From: Latrodectus hesperus
Taxonomy: Eukaryota; Arthropoda; Arachnida; Araneae; Theridiidae
Direction of reading: 5' to 3'
Length of the DNA: 64,000 bases
Assembly: GCA_037975125.1 (NCBI GenBank)
Contig: CM075862.1
Span: forward strand, 45,398,277-45,462,276
Positions 25,660 through 40,954 of this stretch are shown one piece after another (the first letter of the stretch is position 1; each line of letters begins with the position of its first letter). The position numbers and the translations under genes are program-made. The notes under the pieces were generated by a model. The model saw only the letters and a list, made by a program, of their open reading frames with translations. It was not told the origin of the DNA and did not search any database.

Positions 25660-27545
25660 TAATAAAAAAGCAATTTGTGGTGGGTGAAGAATGTAAAGAT
25701 GCAAATGAACAATGACTTGTTGCATATAAGATCTTTGCAGCATGGTACTAAGGATTTGATAGAGGAATACCGTAAAGCACAAAGGTATGGGAAAAAGATT
25801 TTCAGGAATAAGAAAAGAGCGTTTGAAGAAAACAGATTTAAGAATGTGGAACACCTCAAGAAGAACAACAATTGTGCATTCTATCAAGAAGTCAGCTATT
25901 GTCGAAGAGACTTTAAACCTAAATTCAACTATTATAGAAATAAACCTGGTGATATCTTAGTAAAAGTTTTCAAATTTTTGAGACATGGGTTGAGCATTTT
26001 GTAAACCTGCTTAAGAATAATGAATATACTGTCTCTCATGAGATTTTACAAAAAGAAATCTTAGATGGATCAAGGGAGCAGGCTCTTTCAACCAGGCAGG
26101 AAACATTTCTTGCTACTAAGGAGCTCAAAAACAATAAAGCGCCTGAAATTGATTTAAAAAAAGAATGGCCAGAGGTGTTGGAGGTCTTTCATGGAATAAT
26201 CCAGAGCATTTGGTCATTTAAGAAGATGCCAGAGGATTGGCTTAAAAGTTTGCTATGTCCAATATACAAAAAGGTCGATCCTTTAGTATGTAAAAACTAC
26301 ACAAATATAAGCTTATTGTGGATTTGTTACAAAGTTTTTACCAAATTACTGTGTAGATAATATTGTTGGTGAATATCATTGTGGATTCTGAGCTGGTAAA
26401 TTCACAATGGACCATATTTTTGGTTTTTGACAAATAATGGAGAAATGTCATGAATTTAATATTGATTTAAATATTTTGTTCATTGACTACAAGGCGGCAT
26501 ACAATTCTATAGACTGCAATGAATTATTTAAGGCTATGCATGCTTTTGATATTCCAATGAAACTGATTAATTTGCTGAAAATGACTCCCAAGTCGACTTC
26601 TTACAGGGTCCTGATCCACGGGCAGCTTTCTAGAGATTTTCTCGTTGAAAAGGGAGTAAAGCAAGGGGTACACTCATGACTTTTATTTAAAAATTTTTCT
26701 GGAAAGAATCATCAGGAAGTCTGTCAATATCAGGGGCCAGTATCTTTGGAAAATCTATTAAGGTGTTGGCATTTGCAGAAAACATCGCACTGGTGGCCAG
26801 AAATAAAAAATACTTAATAGAAGCTTTTGAAGTTATTGAGAAGGACGCCGCCAGACCAACAGGAGACAAAACTAGATATTTCCATGTAAATGAAACCCAA
26901 TATATCCAAATTCTTCTTCTGCTGGGGATTATAAATTTGAAACACAGTTGCTGAATTTATTTATCTCGGTTCAATGTTAATAAAAAATAATGACATTTCC
27001 CCAGAGTTAAGAAGACGTTTAACTGCAGCTAACAAAGCCTTTTCCGGGCTAAGACATTCATTGAAAAGTAACTTTTTATCACATAAACAGAGTTACTGAC
27101 CTATAAGAAGCTTATCCATCCAGTATTGACCAATTATTTGGAGACCTAGACTTAGACAATAAAAGAGGAGAGGCTGTTGGGCCTGTTTGAGCATAGGATA
27201 TTAAGAAGTGTCTTAGGAAGTACAAAAGAAAACAGTATCTGGCACAGAAGATACAACAGAAATCTATCGATTCTACAAGGAGCCAGACGTTGTACATTAC
27301 ATTAAAATAGGCCATCTTAATTGGATTGGGGATGTTATTAGAAGAAAAGATAATACTATCCTTAAGGAAATTTTCTTAGCAAAAACAGAAGAGGGAGACT
27401 CAATCTGAGATGGGTGGATGCAGTTGAAGAAGACTGTAGGTTCTTTGTGACTAGAAATTAGAGACGTTTGGCTGCCAGTAGAGGTGGCTGAAAGAAACTT
27501 GTTCAGAAGGCAGTGGCCCATCCTAGTCTGGTGTACCATGAATGA
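25660..27545 (+). pseudogene. Decayed LINE ORF2 (endonuclease-reverse transcriptase type)
   Basis: Homology runs through several frames. First comes the linker after the endonuclease (YRKAQRYGKKIFRNKKRAFEE; FYQEVSY near 25880). RT blocks follow: NKAPEIDLKKE, MPEDWLKSLLCPIYKK, LFIDYKAAYNSID (26473), LIHGQLSRDF and KGVKQGVHS. The catalytic box is mutated to LAFAENIAL (26766), having lost the YADD aspartates. The C-terminal part has EFIYLGSML, LRRRLTAANKAFSGL, HLNWIGDVIRRKDN and a final AERNLFRRQWPI. The endonuclease and 5' end are missing, and there are many stops. The lineage differs from the LINE at 2249: no RNase H and a different C-terminus. It is not functional. Confidence 0.88.
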
Positions 27546-29529
27546 TAATAATGTATAATAAAGAATTGTAATGAAAATAAGAAAATAAATAGAAATTGAT
27601 TGATAGAGACGGATTGAAAACAATATCATTTGTTTAATCACTAGCTATAACACAATAAAAAATATTAAAAAGTTTATTGAAATCTATTATACTGAAATAA
27701 AATTTGTATAGCTGTCTCGTATAATTGACATTAATAATGTGGCAGTTTTGTAAAGTATTCAAATGAAACTGAGAAAATAAAAAGAGCTGAAAAATTTTCA
27801 AAGCTGTCTTAGACCAGCATTTTATATTAAAATATGAAAGTCTTATAGTCCACTTCTTAAATTTAAAAAATGGACAAATTTTTATATAAAAAAGTTTAAC
27901 TATTCTTTTAAGTTTGTTAAAAATATTAATGTATTTAGTAAGGATCAATAACAATATTATTCTTGAAAGAAAAGAAAAATTTAAGAAATTTCAGATTTTA
28001 ACTCACAATTCTTGATAATTATATAATACACAAATGATTATTAACAACATAACATTAGCTCTTGACATATCATTTAAATATGGAACAAATTAGTAAAAGA
28101 GAATCTTCGTATACTCCATCACAAAAAAAAAAATCAAGCATTTCTATTAGACTATTTATCATACTTATAAATATTTATGTGTGTACATCATATGCCTTTA
28201 CAGTAATATTTTTTAAACCAGTCATTATGTGTAATTATCATCTTTTCTTTTCTTAATGTTTTATCTAAAATTTAAACAGTATCAAATCTGTGGTTTTGAT
28301 TTGGCTTTCACTGTCTAAAACATTTAACATTAATTTGACCAGAACTCTTTATTTTAAAATAACTGGATTTTGAACTAACCCAAATATAAATGATCATAAA
28401 AATTTAACCCATCATTGAACACAGAGCACTATTCATTCAAAAATCAATTCAGTGTAAATGAGTTACAGACGACAATAATATAACTGCTCCTTCTCTAATA
28501 CCACAAAACTCATGTCTAGAAAAACAAAAATAAATTAGATCAGACGATTTTGTAATAGAATACAATAAAATTTTTTCAGAAATAAAAAATTTGGTAGAAA
28601 CATATGATTATACCAATAAAGAGACTATTATATTTTTATATCTTTATTATCATTAAATATTATATTTTTCATTTTTACAATCATTAAATAATTCTAGCAT
28701 TAGAATTAAAAGCTTTAGGAAGGAATTCAGGAACATGTTTTGATTAGGTTACTTTGGCATTTTAGCTCATTTTAGATAAGAAGACTTTTGACTACGATCT
28801 ACATTTAAAAGTGTATTTTAAACATACACACCAAATATAAACATTGAAACTACAAAAGACTAGAGCACTCTTTATTATTTGCTGCCATATTGAACACTTT
28901 ATTAATTTATTTTTTATGAATTGTTTTTAAGCAATATTTTAGATTAAGCTTTAAATCTTAATGGAATCTTTAACTATGAACTTTAGGGATTACCTATTTA
29001 TTTTATTTTTCAATACCCTACATAAACTCATACTAAGAATAAATAACACACAGAATAATTATACCTTCTTAAAGGAGTCTTTTTTAATTATCTAGATGAA
29101 ATCCACTTTTAAAACTAGAATATATTAATTTCATCAGTACCAACTACAATTTAATAAATGCTGAAAGTTTTTAAAATAAATTGTAAGAAACAATTGAAAA
29201 AATAAAACATTTTTTTTAAATTACCAAATATAGTTATTACCACACACACATTCAGCTATCACATATTTATTATAGTTAAAAAGTAGAAATAGAAGAAAAT
29301 TTTGTAAAATGAAAGATATTATAAGGGAAGTAAAATTTTAGTTTTGGAAGTTTTAAGACCAAGGGAAAAAAAAGTAAATTTTTAATTAGTAGCAGTAGCT
29401 AAATTACAAAAACTAATTCTAAGTTCAAAAGAAGATTTTTTCTAATTTAAAAATTAAAAGAATTTAAATTTACTAAAATGGTTAAGAAACTTGAATTTGT
29501 ATTGTGAGTGCTTATATCACTTAGATACC
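27546..29529. other. AT-rich stretch without gene
   Basis: The frames seen (for example 27634-27954 minus) have random AT-rich composition. No supported gene. Confidence 0.55.
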
Positions 29530-29815
29530 TTTTGCATCGGATTCAACAGTCAAGGCACTTCCACTAAAATCATTTTGTACTAAAAACTTTAAATTCAAAA
29601 TAACTTAACTCTATCTATTAGGATCTCTCACTTTAATTATGAAGACAGAAAGGCCCTTGATAGAGCTGAAAGTATAACTTTTTACTATCAAAAGTACCTA
29701 AATTAAGCAATTGAGTAAGGGCAAAGACATCACCTTCATATACAATATGATGCAGCATTTTCTCAATCTTATGGCATTTTCTACACACAGGTCTCATTGA
29801 GAATGAGAAAGTTTC
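29530..29815 (-). mobile_element. 5'-truncated, decayed relative of the intact LINE (3' end only)
   Basis: Read leftward from about 29815, the minus strand encodes RPVCRKCHKIEKMLHHIVYE, which matches the C-terminal zinc knuckle of ORF2 (DPICRKCHMQEETAKHIIYE). After one frameshift it continues with SSIKGLSVFIIKVRDPNR and a stop at 29611-29613, against DSIKGLSDFINKVGDPSKWN in the intact copy. The 3' UTR that follows also aligns (AGTACAAAATG and on). So only the last ~70 codons and 3' UTR of an old relative are present, in the opposite orientation. Confidence 0.8.
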
Positions 29816-30009
29816 ATTGTATGAAGTTGGTTTCTTTACCTGATTTTAGATGATTAGAGGCAATTTCTACATATGGTATCAAAGGAGTCATTTTTACTTC
29901 ATCAGTTGATTTACTCTGGGTTTCCTTATCTTGAAAAGGTAGTTTGGTTTGTTTGCTGCTCAATGGTTATTTTTTGCACACAAGGGCTAATTAGAAAAGT
30001 ATCTATGGT

Positions 30010-30160
30010 TTAAAGCGTGCGCACACACACACACAGAGACACAGATTCCAAATCACTATGAACATCCAAGCTCAAGGTAGGATTTGAATGCATGAACTGT
30101 TGAACTGAGGGCACGAGTTCTAACATTCAGCTACCATCTCAACCTTGAAAAGGCAAGGTC
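30010..30160 (-). mobile_element. Probable tRNA-derived SINE fragment
   Basis: On the minus strand a tRNA-like head is readable: GGTTGAGATGGTAGCTGAAT at the 5' side and a B-box-like CATTCAAATCC. A body and a short (GT)n run of nine or so units (about 30018-30032) follow. The boxes are degenerate and the ends are not defined. Confidence 0.4.
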
Positions 30161-32889
30161 AATCTCAAAGGTTTTATCTGGATGAGTAGTGGTTTTATAT
30201 CTAAGGAAATAAAAAAATCCATATGCTATTGCCCAAGTTACATGTCTGAGTTGCCCTCCTTAGATACTAGATTATAACAGATTTTAAAATGGAAACTGTC
30301 TTTTATACCTACTTAATTTAATAAGACATCAATCTATATTTTAATATTAGAAATATTGCTTTGTCACTAGAATTACTCAAACTATTTAAGAGCAATATTT
30401 TAATATCTTTTTAATGATTCAAGATTTACATCAATACGCAAGAATTATTTCATAAAATTTAGAATTTCATTTTATAATTTTTTTAACAGATACAAAAGGC
30501 TTTATTCTTTTGAACAATTTCCCTTCTGCAACTTCTTTGAATATCTAAAATGTTTTTGATCATTCTTAATTTTTAAAACTTACTATTGCTCAATGAATGA
30601 ATAATTGATATAGACGGAATTGTTTTTTCCCTCATTGGTATAGGGGGAAAACACACACACTTTATTCCAGCATTTTTGAAGAGGACACAAATGTTATTCT
30701 TTTGCAAGCATTTGTAATGAAAATATAAGTAATTTTGAATTTTCAGACTCCTTTCCTTATTTGAAATATTAATAAAATCTTCTATTTATAAAAAATCCAC
30801 TTGAAAGCATATCGTGCAATGGGTGCTAAGAAGCCATAAGTCAGTTTTCAGTTACAAGGCTATGTTCTATGCAGTTATCACATTAAACAATTAAGAAACA
30901 ATTATTGTGCATTAAAAATAATTAAATTAAATATAAATAATTTCTAAGTTAGAAAATGGGTACTTATGGATAAAATTGAATTATTTATGAGCAATTTTTT
31001 TCAGATGAATAGTAGTACTATTTGTACAAAGGCAAATATTAATTTTAAGTAAGCAATATAACAAAAAAACCAATTTATTAATTATTTAAAATTAATAAAT
31101 ATCACACACACAATATGTATTATTTTATATATTATAAGAAATTATAATTTATATATTATAATTATAAGAAATAAGTATTCTCAAAAGAGCAAAATACACA
31201 TAAAATTAAAATAACTTATAAAATCATAAAACACCTTTTTTAGGACACATTTTGAATTTTCAATTAGTGGTAATAAGCATGAGAATAAGAATTGATATAT
31301 TCCATTGATACATATTGAAATGACTTTGTAATAACTCTAAAAAGTAAACTAAACATTAATATTTCTAATATAATTAAAATATTTTAGCAAATGAGAATAA
31401 TTTGTAACAGAAGGTATGTGTAAATCATTCAAAATATTGAATTATAAAAATACATTAGAAACATTTCAACAAAATTACTTAACTGTAATAAAAACAAAAT
31501 GCATAAAGAGAAAAATCACATATGCACATGCTTAAAAAATAAATTAATTCATAAATAAATGAATAATTATCTACTTTATTTTCATGAAAGCATAAAAATA
31601 TTTAAAACATGAAAAGAATAAAGGTAAATTGTTAAGAATTTCATTAATAATTCAGTCCACAAAAATGTTTTACAAATAAATTATAGATTTACTTAAGATG
31701 TACAAACGATTTACTTTTGTAATAATAAACAATAATTCAATATATTCCAATAATTTTTGATGAATATAACCACAAGAAAGTAAAACAAGATAAAAATTTT
31801 AATGAAATATGAACAAAGAAATTTCTGCAAACATTTGGGAAAAATTTTTTGAAGATAAAAGTGTTTTATTGTTTTCAAATGAAGCCTAAGCAATGCTTAT
31901 GTGAGAAATGTAAAAGAGGTTTGTTCATTTATTTGGAATCACCAGAAAATTTCTGATTTATTAGAAAAAAATAAATAGCATTTTAATTTGAAAATGGGAA
32001 AAATTTCATTAAAAAATGCAAAAAATATAAATTGAGAATACATCGAAATAAGCAATTGACAAACTACAGCAATAAAAAGACCCATATAACAAAATATTTT
32101 TATGTAATAAAGTAAGAAAATATGTTTATATGTTATATCATTAAAAAATGTTTATATGCAAATAAATAAAAAAGCTTGAATAATTACACACAAATTTATT
32201 ACTTTTACATGCTATAAGGATATTTTTCTTTCTTTTACATAAAATTTTTCTCAGTTATATAATCTTTCTTTAAAACAAAACTAGAACCTTTTTTAATCAA
32301 AGAATGATTCATCTATTAAGACTAGTACACAAGTCTAAAATTATAAACTAAATAGAGAACTTTCCTTGACATAATCCATGAGATGTAGAGTCCATACTTA
32401 AGATTTAAGCATGGGTTAAATCATTAATAAAGATGACACATCTATATAATATGGTGATTCTGTCAGGAGCAGCACTTCATTTATGATATTTAAAATTACT
32501 TTATTATTACATAAAAAAATTATTACTATCTCCTTATTAGAAAGTACAACAAATTATTAAATTATATAGATTCTAATTTTATAATAGTATTTATTTATAA
32601 ATATAAATAACTCTCAACCTATATTACACATTCATTGGATATTGTATATTATGTTCATTACATATATTAAGCAATTTATAAATATTTGAACAAGATTTTT
32701 TCAAATTATTGAAACAAATACCAAAAAACTCATTTTCACATTTGATAATCAATATAAATGTTTGCACATTTTTCAATAATGTAATTAGTAAAAACTGAAT
32801 GATGAAATTGTTTTTTCGTAAAAATATATTATTCCTCAATTTTACAATCATTAATCTCCAAATTAAATGTCTTAAAATAAATACCTACA
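30161..32889. other. AT-rich stretch without gene
   Basis: Nothing beyond AT-rich sequence, with short CA runs near 30650 and 31100. Confidence 0.55.
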
Positions 32890-33185
32890 TCAAGAGCTGC
32901 CCACCCTGTCCAGTAATCAGAGTATCTGACAGCGGATAGGGAGGTTCTGGATTTGAATCCCCAGTTCATGGCATGGATGTATTTTCTCCTCTGTTTATCT
33001 TGTCATTGTCCTTTCTTTGTATGAATGGTTGCCTACCCTATGAACAGGTACTTATGGCATGTGTGTCGGACTCCACACCAAAATATGGTTCAGTTGGAAA
33101 AGTGGAGCAGTGCACTCCATAATGCCAGCCTAGCTTGTACAAGACAGCAACCTATATCAAGATAGAAAAATCCAATAAAACAATT
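32890..33185 (+). mobile_element. tRNA-derived SINE
   Basis: The head is strongly tRNA-like: AGAGTATCTGACAGCGGAT (D-arm to anticodon stem) and GGTTCTGGATTTGAATCCCC (variable loop, T-arm and B box). A ~190-bp GC-richer body follows, with an A/T-rich tail (CCAATAAAACAATTTG). The order tRNA head, unrelated body, A-rich tail is that of a SINE. No clear target duplication was found. Confidence 0.72.
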
Positions 33186-36434
<3,249 letters not shown>

Positions 36435-36761
36435 TTACATTTTTATAATACAAATATTGTAACTTTTATCATCAAATCCACATTTTTTGCTTCTACCAGA
36501 TGAGAAATCCATCTCTGTTATAGGTCGATATTGAACATCTTTAAAATAGGGTGGTAACCATCTGATCTTGACATCTGTGTATGTAAGCTCCTGATTTAAA
36601 TGTATACCAGTTTTTACTAAACATAAAATTGCTCCAACTTGTCAGTATGCATCTCCTCACCCAGCAATGCATTTGTGATGAACAATAACTTTGCCACTCT
36701 TTTTAGCAACAATCCAAATTTTAGGTCAGCAGGGGTTTTAATTGTTGAGAACGTTTCACAC
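36435..36761 (-). pseudogene. Fragment of a SWIM / YqaJ-type nuclease gene
   Basis: The minus strand has an acceptor-like TATTTTCAG just before 36761, then a frame reading PKIWIVAKKSGKVIVHHKCI, AG-stop-GDAY-stop-QVGAIL, then IRWLPPYFKDVQYRPITEMD and FSSGRSKKCGFD, ending at a stop at 36435-36437. In SWIM/YqaJ proteins of animal genomes the same region reads as a CXCXnCXH SWIM finger (C.C.AG.G..CSH.GA.L). A W.P.Y.K.V.Y.PI..IDF segment then leads into the YqaJ nuclease. Here the first SWIM Cys is His and the later Cys and His are lost, and two stops interrupt the finger. The nuclease domain itself is absent downstream. Identification rests on remembered family patterns. It is a different lineage from the gene at 51562-52640. 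Confidence 0.6.
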
Positions 36762-38265
36762 CTGAAAATATTAATTAATAATCAGAAAAAAAACATAAAA
36801 AATAATAATAAGGACAATTGAAAACATGACATAGTCTCAGACTTCAGCTTGAGTAATATGAAACTTAGAATGCAAACACATGAAATAATCTCATTTCTTT
36901 TAATTTATTACACTGGTTTGGAAACTGTATAGTGGATTGCTTCTAACAGTCTAAGTAACTCATATTATTTAAGAGAAACACCCATTGAATATTAAAATAG
37001 ACCCATTGTATATTTCAGGACGTCATCTTTGGGAGTGTTCTGGTCTGAAAGATATAGACATTGGAAATATTTCCCCCTTCAGTTCTTCGCATCTTTACAG
37101 GTCAGCAAGAAATTAAGGCCAATTAGCCAAGCCTGGGCGAAGGATAAAAAAAATATTAAAATAGAAAAATGATTTGAGCAAGAAAAGGAAATTTTCACAT
37201 TTTTCTGAGGATAACATAAAAAGTTACTGACATTTTAAAAGGAATTCATTATATATCAATATTAGTTAATGTAAAAAAAATAATTCAACATGAATGTTTT
37301 TTTTTATTTTAAAATATAAAAACTAAAATTTGAGAAATTATTATATGGTTCTATAATATTAAAAAGTTCATTTCCTAAATTATAACTAAACTGAACAACT
37401 TAAAAAAATTGTTTTAAAGCAATAAATGTAAAAAAGCCTATTAACAGTAGTTATAAATTAATAAATTGCTATTGAATATAAAAGATTTTACTTTTAGTTT
37501 ATTTGATAGATAACTAAAACAATTATAAATTACAATCACAATTGCAAATAGAGATTAAAATATATAAAATAAGTAATGAAAAATTTTACAGTTATTTGTA
37601 AGTAAAATATTTCATTATGTATTTTGTAATTCAAAATTTAATTTATATTTAAAATTTATGTAAATTCAAAATTTAAAGAATAAATAAACATTCTATAGAT
37701 GTAAAAGACTTTGATTAGAAATAGCATATTTATACAAATTGTATTATATTACAAATTAATCTTCTATAATTGTAAGTCAAGAGTGCAACAGAATTAAAAT
37801 AATTTAGGATTTGATTTTTCATTAAAAATAATGTACATATTAAAACTTGATTAATCTATATTAACTAATTGCCAAACAAAGACAAATTAAACTCTGAATA
37901 ACAAACCATCTTTATAAATGATATTTTCCATTTATTGACAATTGTAAATAGCAAACAATTTCTTATACAAAGGTAATTTATATATATATATATATATATA
38001 CAATTCTTATATTTATGAGTATATTAAAACTTTTAATTAAAGAATAATTGGATATCAAATTTTCTTTTCTTACTGAAAATGTTAGACTTACTTTACATGT
38101 TAGACATATGTGCACTGATCAACACTACATTTATTCCATAAATATACTGTAATCAATGCACATTTCTACAAAATATAGTCATTCATTCATTTTAACATCA
38201 AAACATTTTATAGTAAAAAATTGAAAATCATATCTTACATTACAAAGAGTAAACTGAGCATTACG
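36762..38265. other. AT-rich stretch without gene
   Basis: A GC-richer patch at 37018-37145 (GACGTCATCTTTGGGAGTG, then GCCAAGCCTGGGCG) may be a repeat fragment. A short (TA)n run is at 37979-38000. No supported gene. Confidence 0.5.
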
Positions 38266-38273
38266 GTCAGACC
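38266..38273. repeat. Left 8-bp target duplication of the hAT-like composite
   Basis: GTCAGACC, repeated exactly at 44809-44816. Confidence 0.92.
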
Positions 38274-38454
38274 TAGGGATGGGAAGTAGGGATGGGAAGA
38301 AATACCTGTAACAAGTATTTTGTAATCAGTATTTGAATGTAACAACCTGTAATCAGTACGTTTTCTTCCAAATACTCAGTACTTCCAGTAACAAAGTCAG
38401 CGCGAGTTCGAGTATCCTCAGACAAATGCAGGTACAATGTACTTGACCAGTTTC

Positions 38455-38795
38455 TAAGATAGAGCGAGTACGTGAGTACGTACTTGTTACAAAGTAATCA
38501 GCGAGTACGTGAGTACGTGGTTGTTACAAAGTAACAAGCAAGTACGTGAGTACGTGGTTGTTACAAAGTAACAAGCAAGTACGTGAGTACGTGGTTGTTA
38601 CAAAGTAACAAGCAAGTACGTGAGTACGTGGTTGTTACAAAGTAACAAGCAAGTACTCACGTACTTGCTTGTTACTTTGTACTTGCTTATTACTTTGTAC
38701 TTGCTTGTTACTTTGTACTTGCTTGTTACTTTGTACTTGCTTGTTACAAAGTAATCAGCGAGTATGTGCGTACGTGCTTGTTACAAAGTAATAAG
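38455..38795. repeat. Palindrome-rich minisatellite of unit A
   Basis: A 37-bp unit repeated about four times, each built from GTTACAAAGTAAC (itself a palindrome, GTTAC-AAA-GTAAC) and GTACGTGAGTACGTGGTTG. From about 38651 the array flips to the opposite strand as an 18-bp unit (ACTTGCTTGTTACTTTGT) repeated four to five times, then flips back. Array and flip together form a large inverted repeat. Confidence 0.9.
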
Positions 38796-38804
38796 TTTAC
38801 ATTG

Positions 38805-38857
38805 CGCTCTGTCATTGGCTCTTCTGTAACAAGTACAGAAGAGCCAATGACAGAGCG
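38805..38857. repeat. Long perfect hairpin in unit A
   Basis: Two perfect 23-bp arms (38805-38827 and 38835-38857) around a 7-bp loop AACAAGT. Unit B keeps only the right arm (near 41487, with one change), so the left arm was either gained in A or lost in B. A 16-bp perfect palindrome CATCGATATATCGATG lies just downstream. Confidence 0.92.
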
Positions 38858-40954
38858 AGTTCAAGTAACAAATATCATCGATATATCGATGCAAACGGAT
38901 GAATTATGAGATTATGGTAGCTTCTTATGGTAAGGAGGCTGGGTGGGAGAAGGGAAATGACAGTTGGTTTAACTGGGTAAATAGAAGAGAGATACTTGGG
39001 AATTGAAAGATCTCTTTGGGTTGGAGAGGGAGATATGAATTTATATTGGGAAATAAAATACGCATGTACATTTATTTCGTTGCAGTTATTTAGTGATTGT
39101 TATTCTTTTTCAAATATATGACGTTTTTTTAAATATAAGAAAAGCATGGTATTCTTGTTATGTACTTAGTAATTTTTATTAACTTTTATTTTTGTTATTA
39201 TTTCTTTTAAAAATTTTATTTTATGAACATATATAACATATTTATTTGAACATTAAATAAGGTCAGATTTCTTAAATTAAAAAAATATTTAAATTATATA
39301 AATCTGCTTACATACTTCCATTGTTATTTTTGCTATGCATATTTTTTTTATAATTCCATATAAATATGTTTATTTTTTATTCAACCATGTTTTAGTTTCA
39401 TTATATTTTACTGTAAATATATAGAATTTAAACTTTTAGAAAATATGTTCTTTTGTATTTTTTACCATACGATTTATTTTTATTCAGATAATGAGAATGT
39501 TGATTTAAACCTAATAAAGGTAGTTTATTCATTTTAGTTTAAGAATTCGAAATGAAAAAAAACTTTAATTAAGTTAATTTTTACCTTATCTTTATTTAGA
39601 CCATCATGTGTTACTGTCATGTTTATTTCTTAAATTATGGATTGATGTAAATAAAATGTATGTATTTTTGTTTCTCCATTTTTTATTAAACGTTGTTTCT
39701 CAATATTTTACCTTAATACATTATAACATTTAGATTATTGGTAAAACTATTTTATATTTTTTGATAGTTATTGAAATTTTATGCAACTATATCTAATATA
39801 AAATAATTATGTTTACTTAAACATTTTTAATATATTAATAATGAAAACTATAGTTTTAATTGCAAAGCTACTTTATTTAACCATAAATTGATTAAGGTTC
39901 AGGAAACTGAAACAAGATATGTGTGTTAATGCAATTTTTATTTTAGAAAAAACTGGTTTATCTACTACATAAAAATATAAACAAGTAAACGTCTTTTATA
40001 ATAAAAATTATTATCTATTGTACATAAAAAATTTTTACTATGTTTGTCTCGTTAATGTTTAATTATAGAAAAATAAAGGAAATTAAGTTTTAGTTGATTT
40101 TTCTGATTAATTGCTGTATTTTTGTAAGTAAAACCTCTTTGTTTAACGTAAAATAAAACCTCTTTGTAATTGATTAAACTTCCCACTTTACAATTTTTGC
40201 AAAATATTCACAAGTTAATTATAAAAATTCATTTACATAATTGGAAAGTCTTACTAAATTCTAATAAAAAATTAAGCTGATTAGGTTGAAAAATTGAAAT
40301 TATATTATCTCATCTAATTTTATATTTTAATTAACATTGGAAGTCTTTGAAAATTACGATTGAATAATTGGAAAATTTACTTAGAACAGATATAAATTCT
40401 GAAAATAAATGTAAATAATAAAATGTCATGATTTTTATATTGAATGAATTACGTTTAAGAAGATTTAGAAATTTACAATTTTTTACAAAGAAAAAAACGG
40501 TTTGTAGATAAACAACTTATATTTGTTTGTCTCATACTAGAAATTAAAGCATTACAGGAAAAACAAAAACTTGCCATTACTGAAATGTTGCATAAATAAT
40601 AAGAATTATTTTTATAGATCTTTTCATTAATATTTAAGTGAATGCTTATTTATAAATGATAATAATTTAAATTAACATTAATTAAATTAATTAATTTTAT
40701 GGTTTTATATAAAATATTATTGATCTACTTATTTAGTTTTAATTAATTATTAATTTATTTATTATTAATTTAGTTTTTATTCAATTTACTTATAAAATTT
40801 TAAAATATTTGTCATTATATTTTAATCCGATAGATGGCAGTACAAAAGAAATTGTAACAAGTACGAAATGTAATCGGTAAAATACTTGTTACTTTAAAAG
40901 TAACTGTACTCAGTACGTACTAAGTACAGGAAAAGTAACAAAGCCCCATCCCTA

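Larger units (their letters stand above)
38274..40954 (+). mobile_element. hAT-like composite, unit A
   Basis: 2681 bp. The left terminus is doubled (TAGGGATGGGAAG twice, 38274-38286 and 38287-38299). Subterminal GTAACAAGTA / GTAATCAGTA motifs follow, then the minisatellite, a long hairpin, a ~200-bp GC-richer block, ~1.9 kb of AT-rich filler, and a right end with mirrored TACTTGTTAC motifs. The filler aligns with unit B from about 39220 against 43100 onward. Unit A lacks ~1.2 kb present in B. Confidence 0.82.

Noticed and set aside
27634..27954. 106-codon minus ORF
   Set aside because: Composition (F, I, K, L, N) is that of random AT-rich DNA, with no motif.
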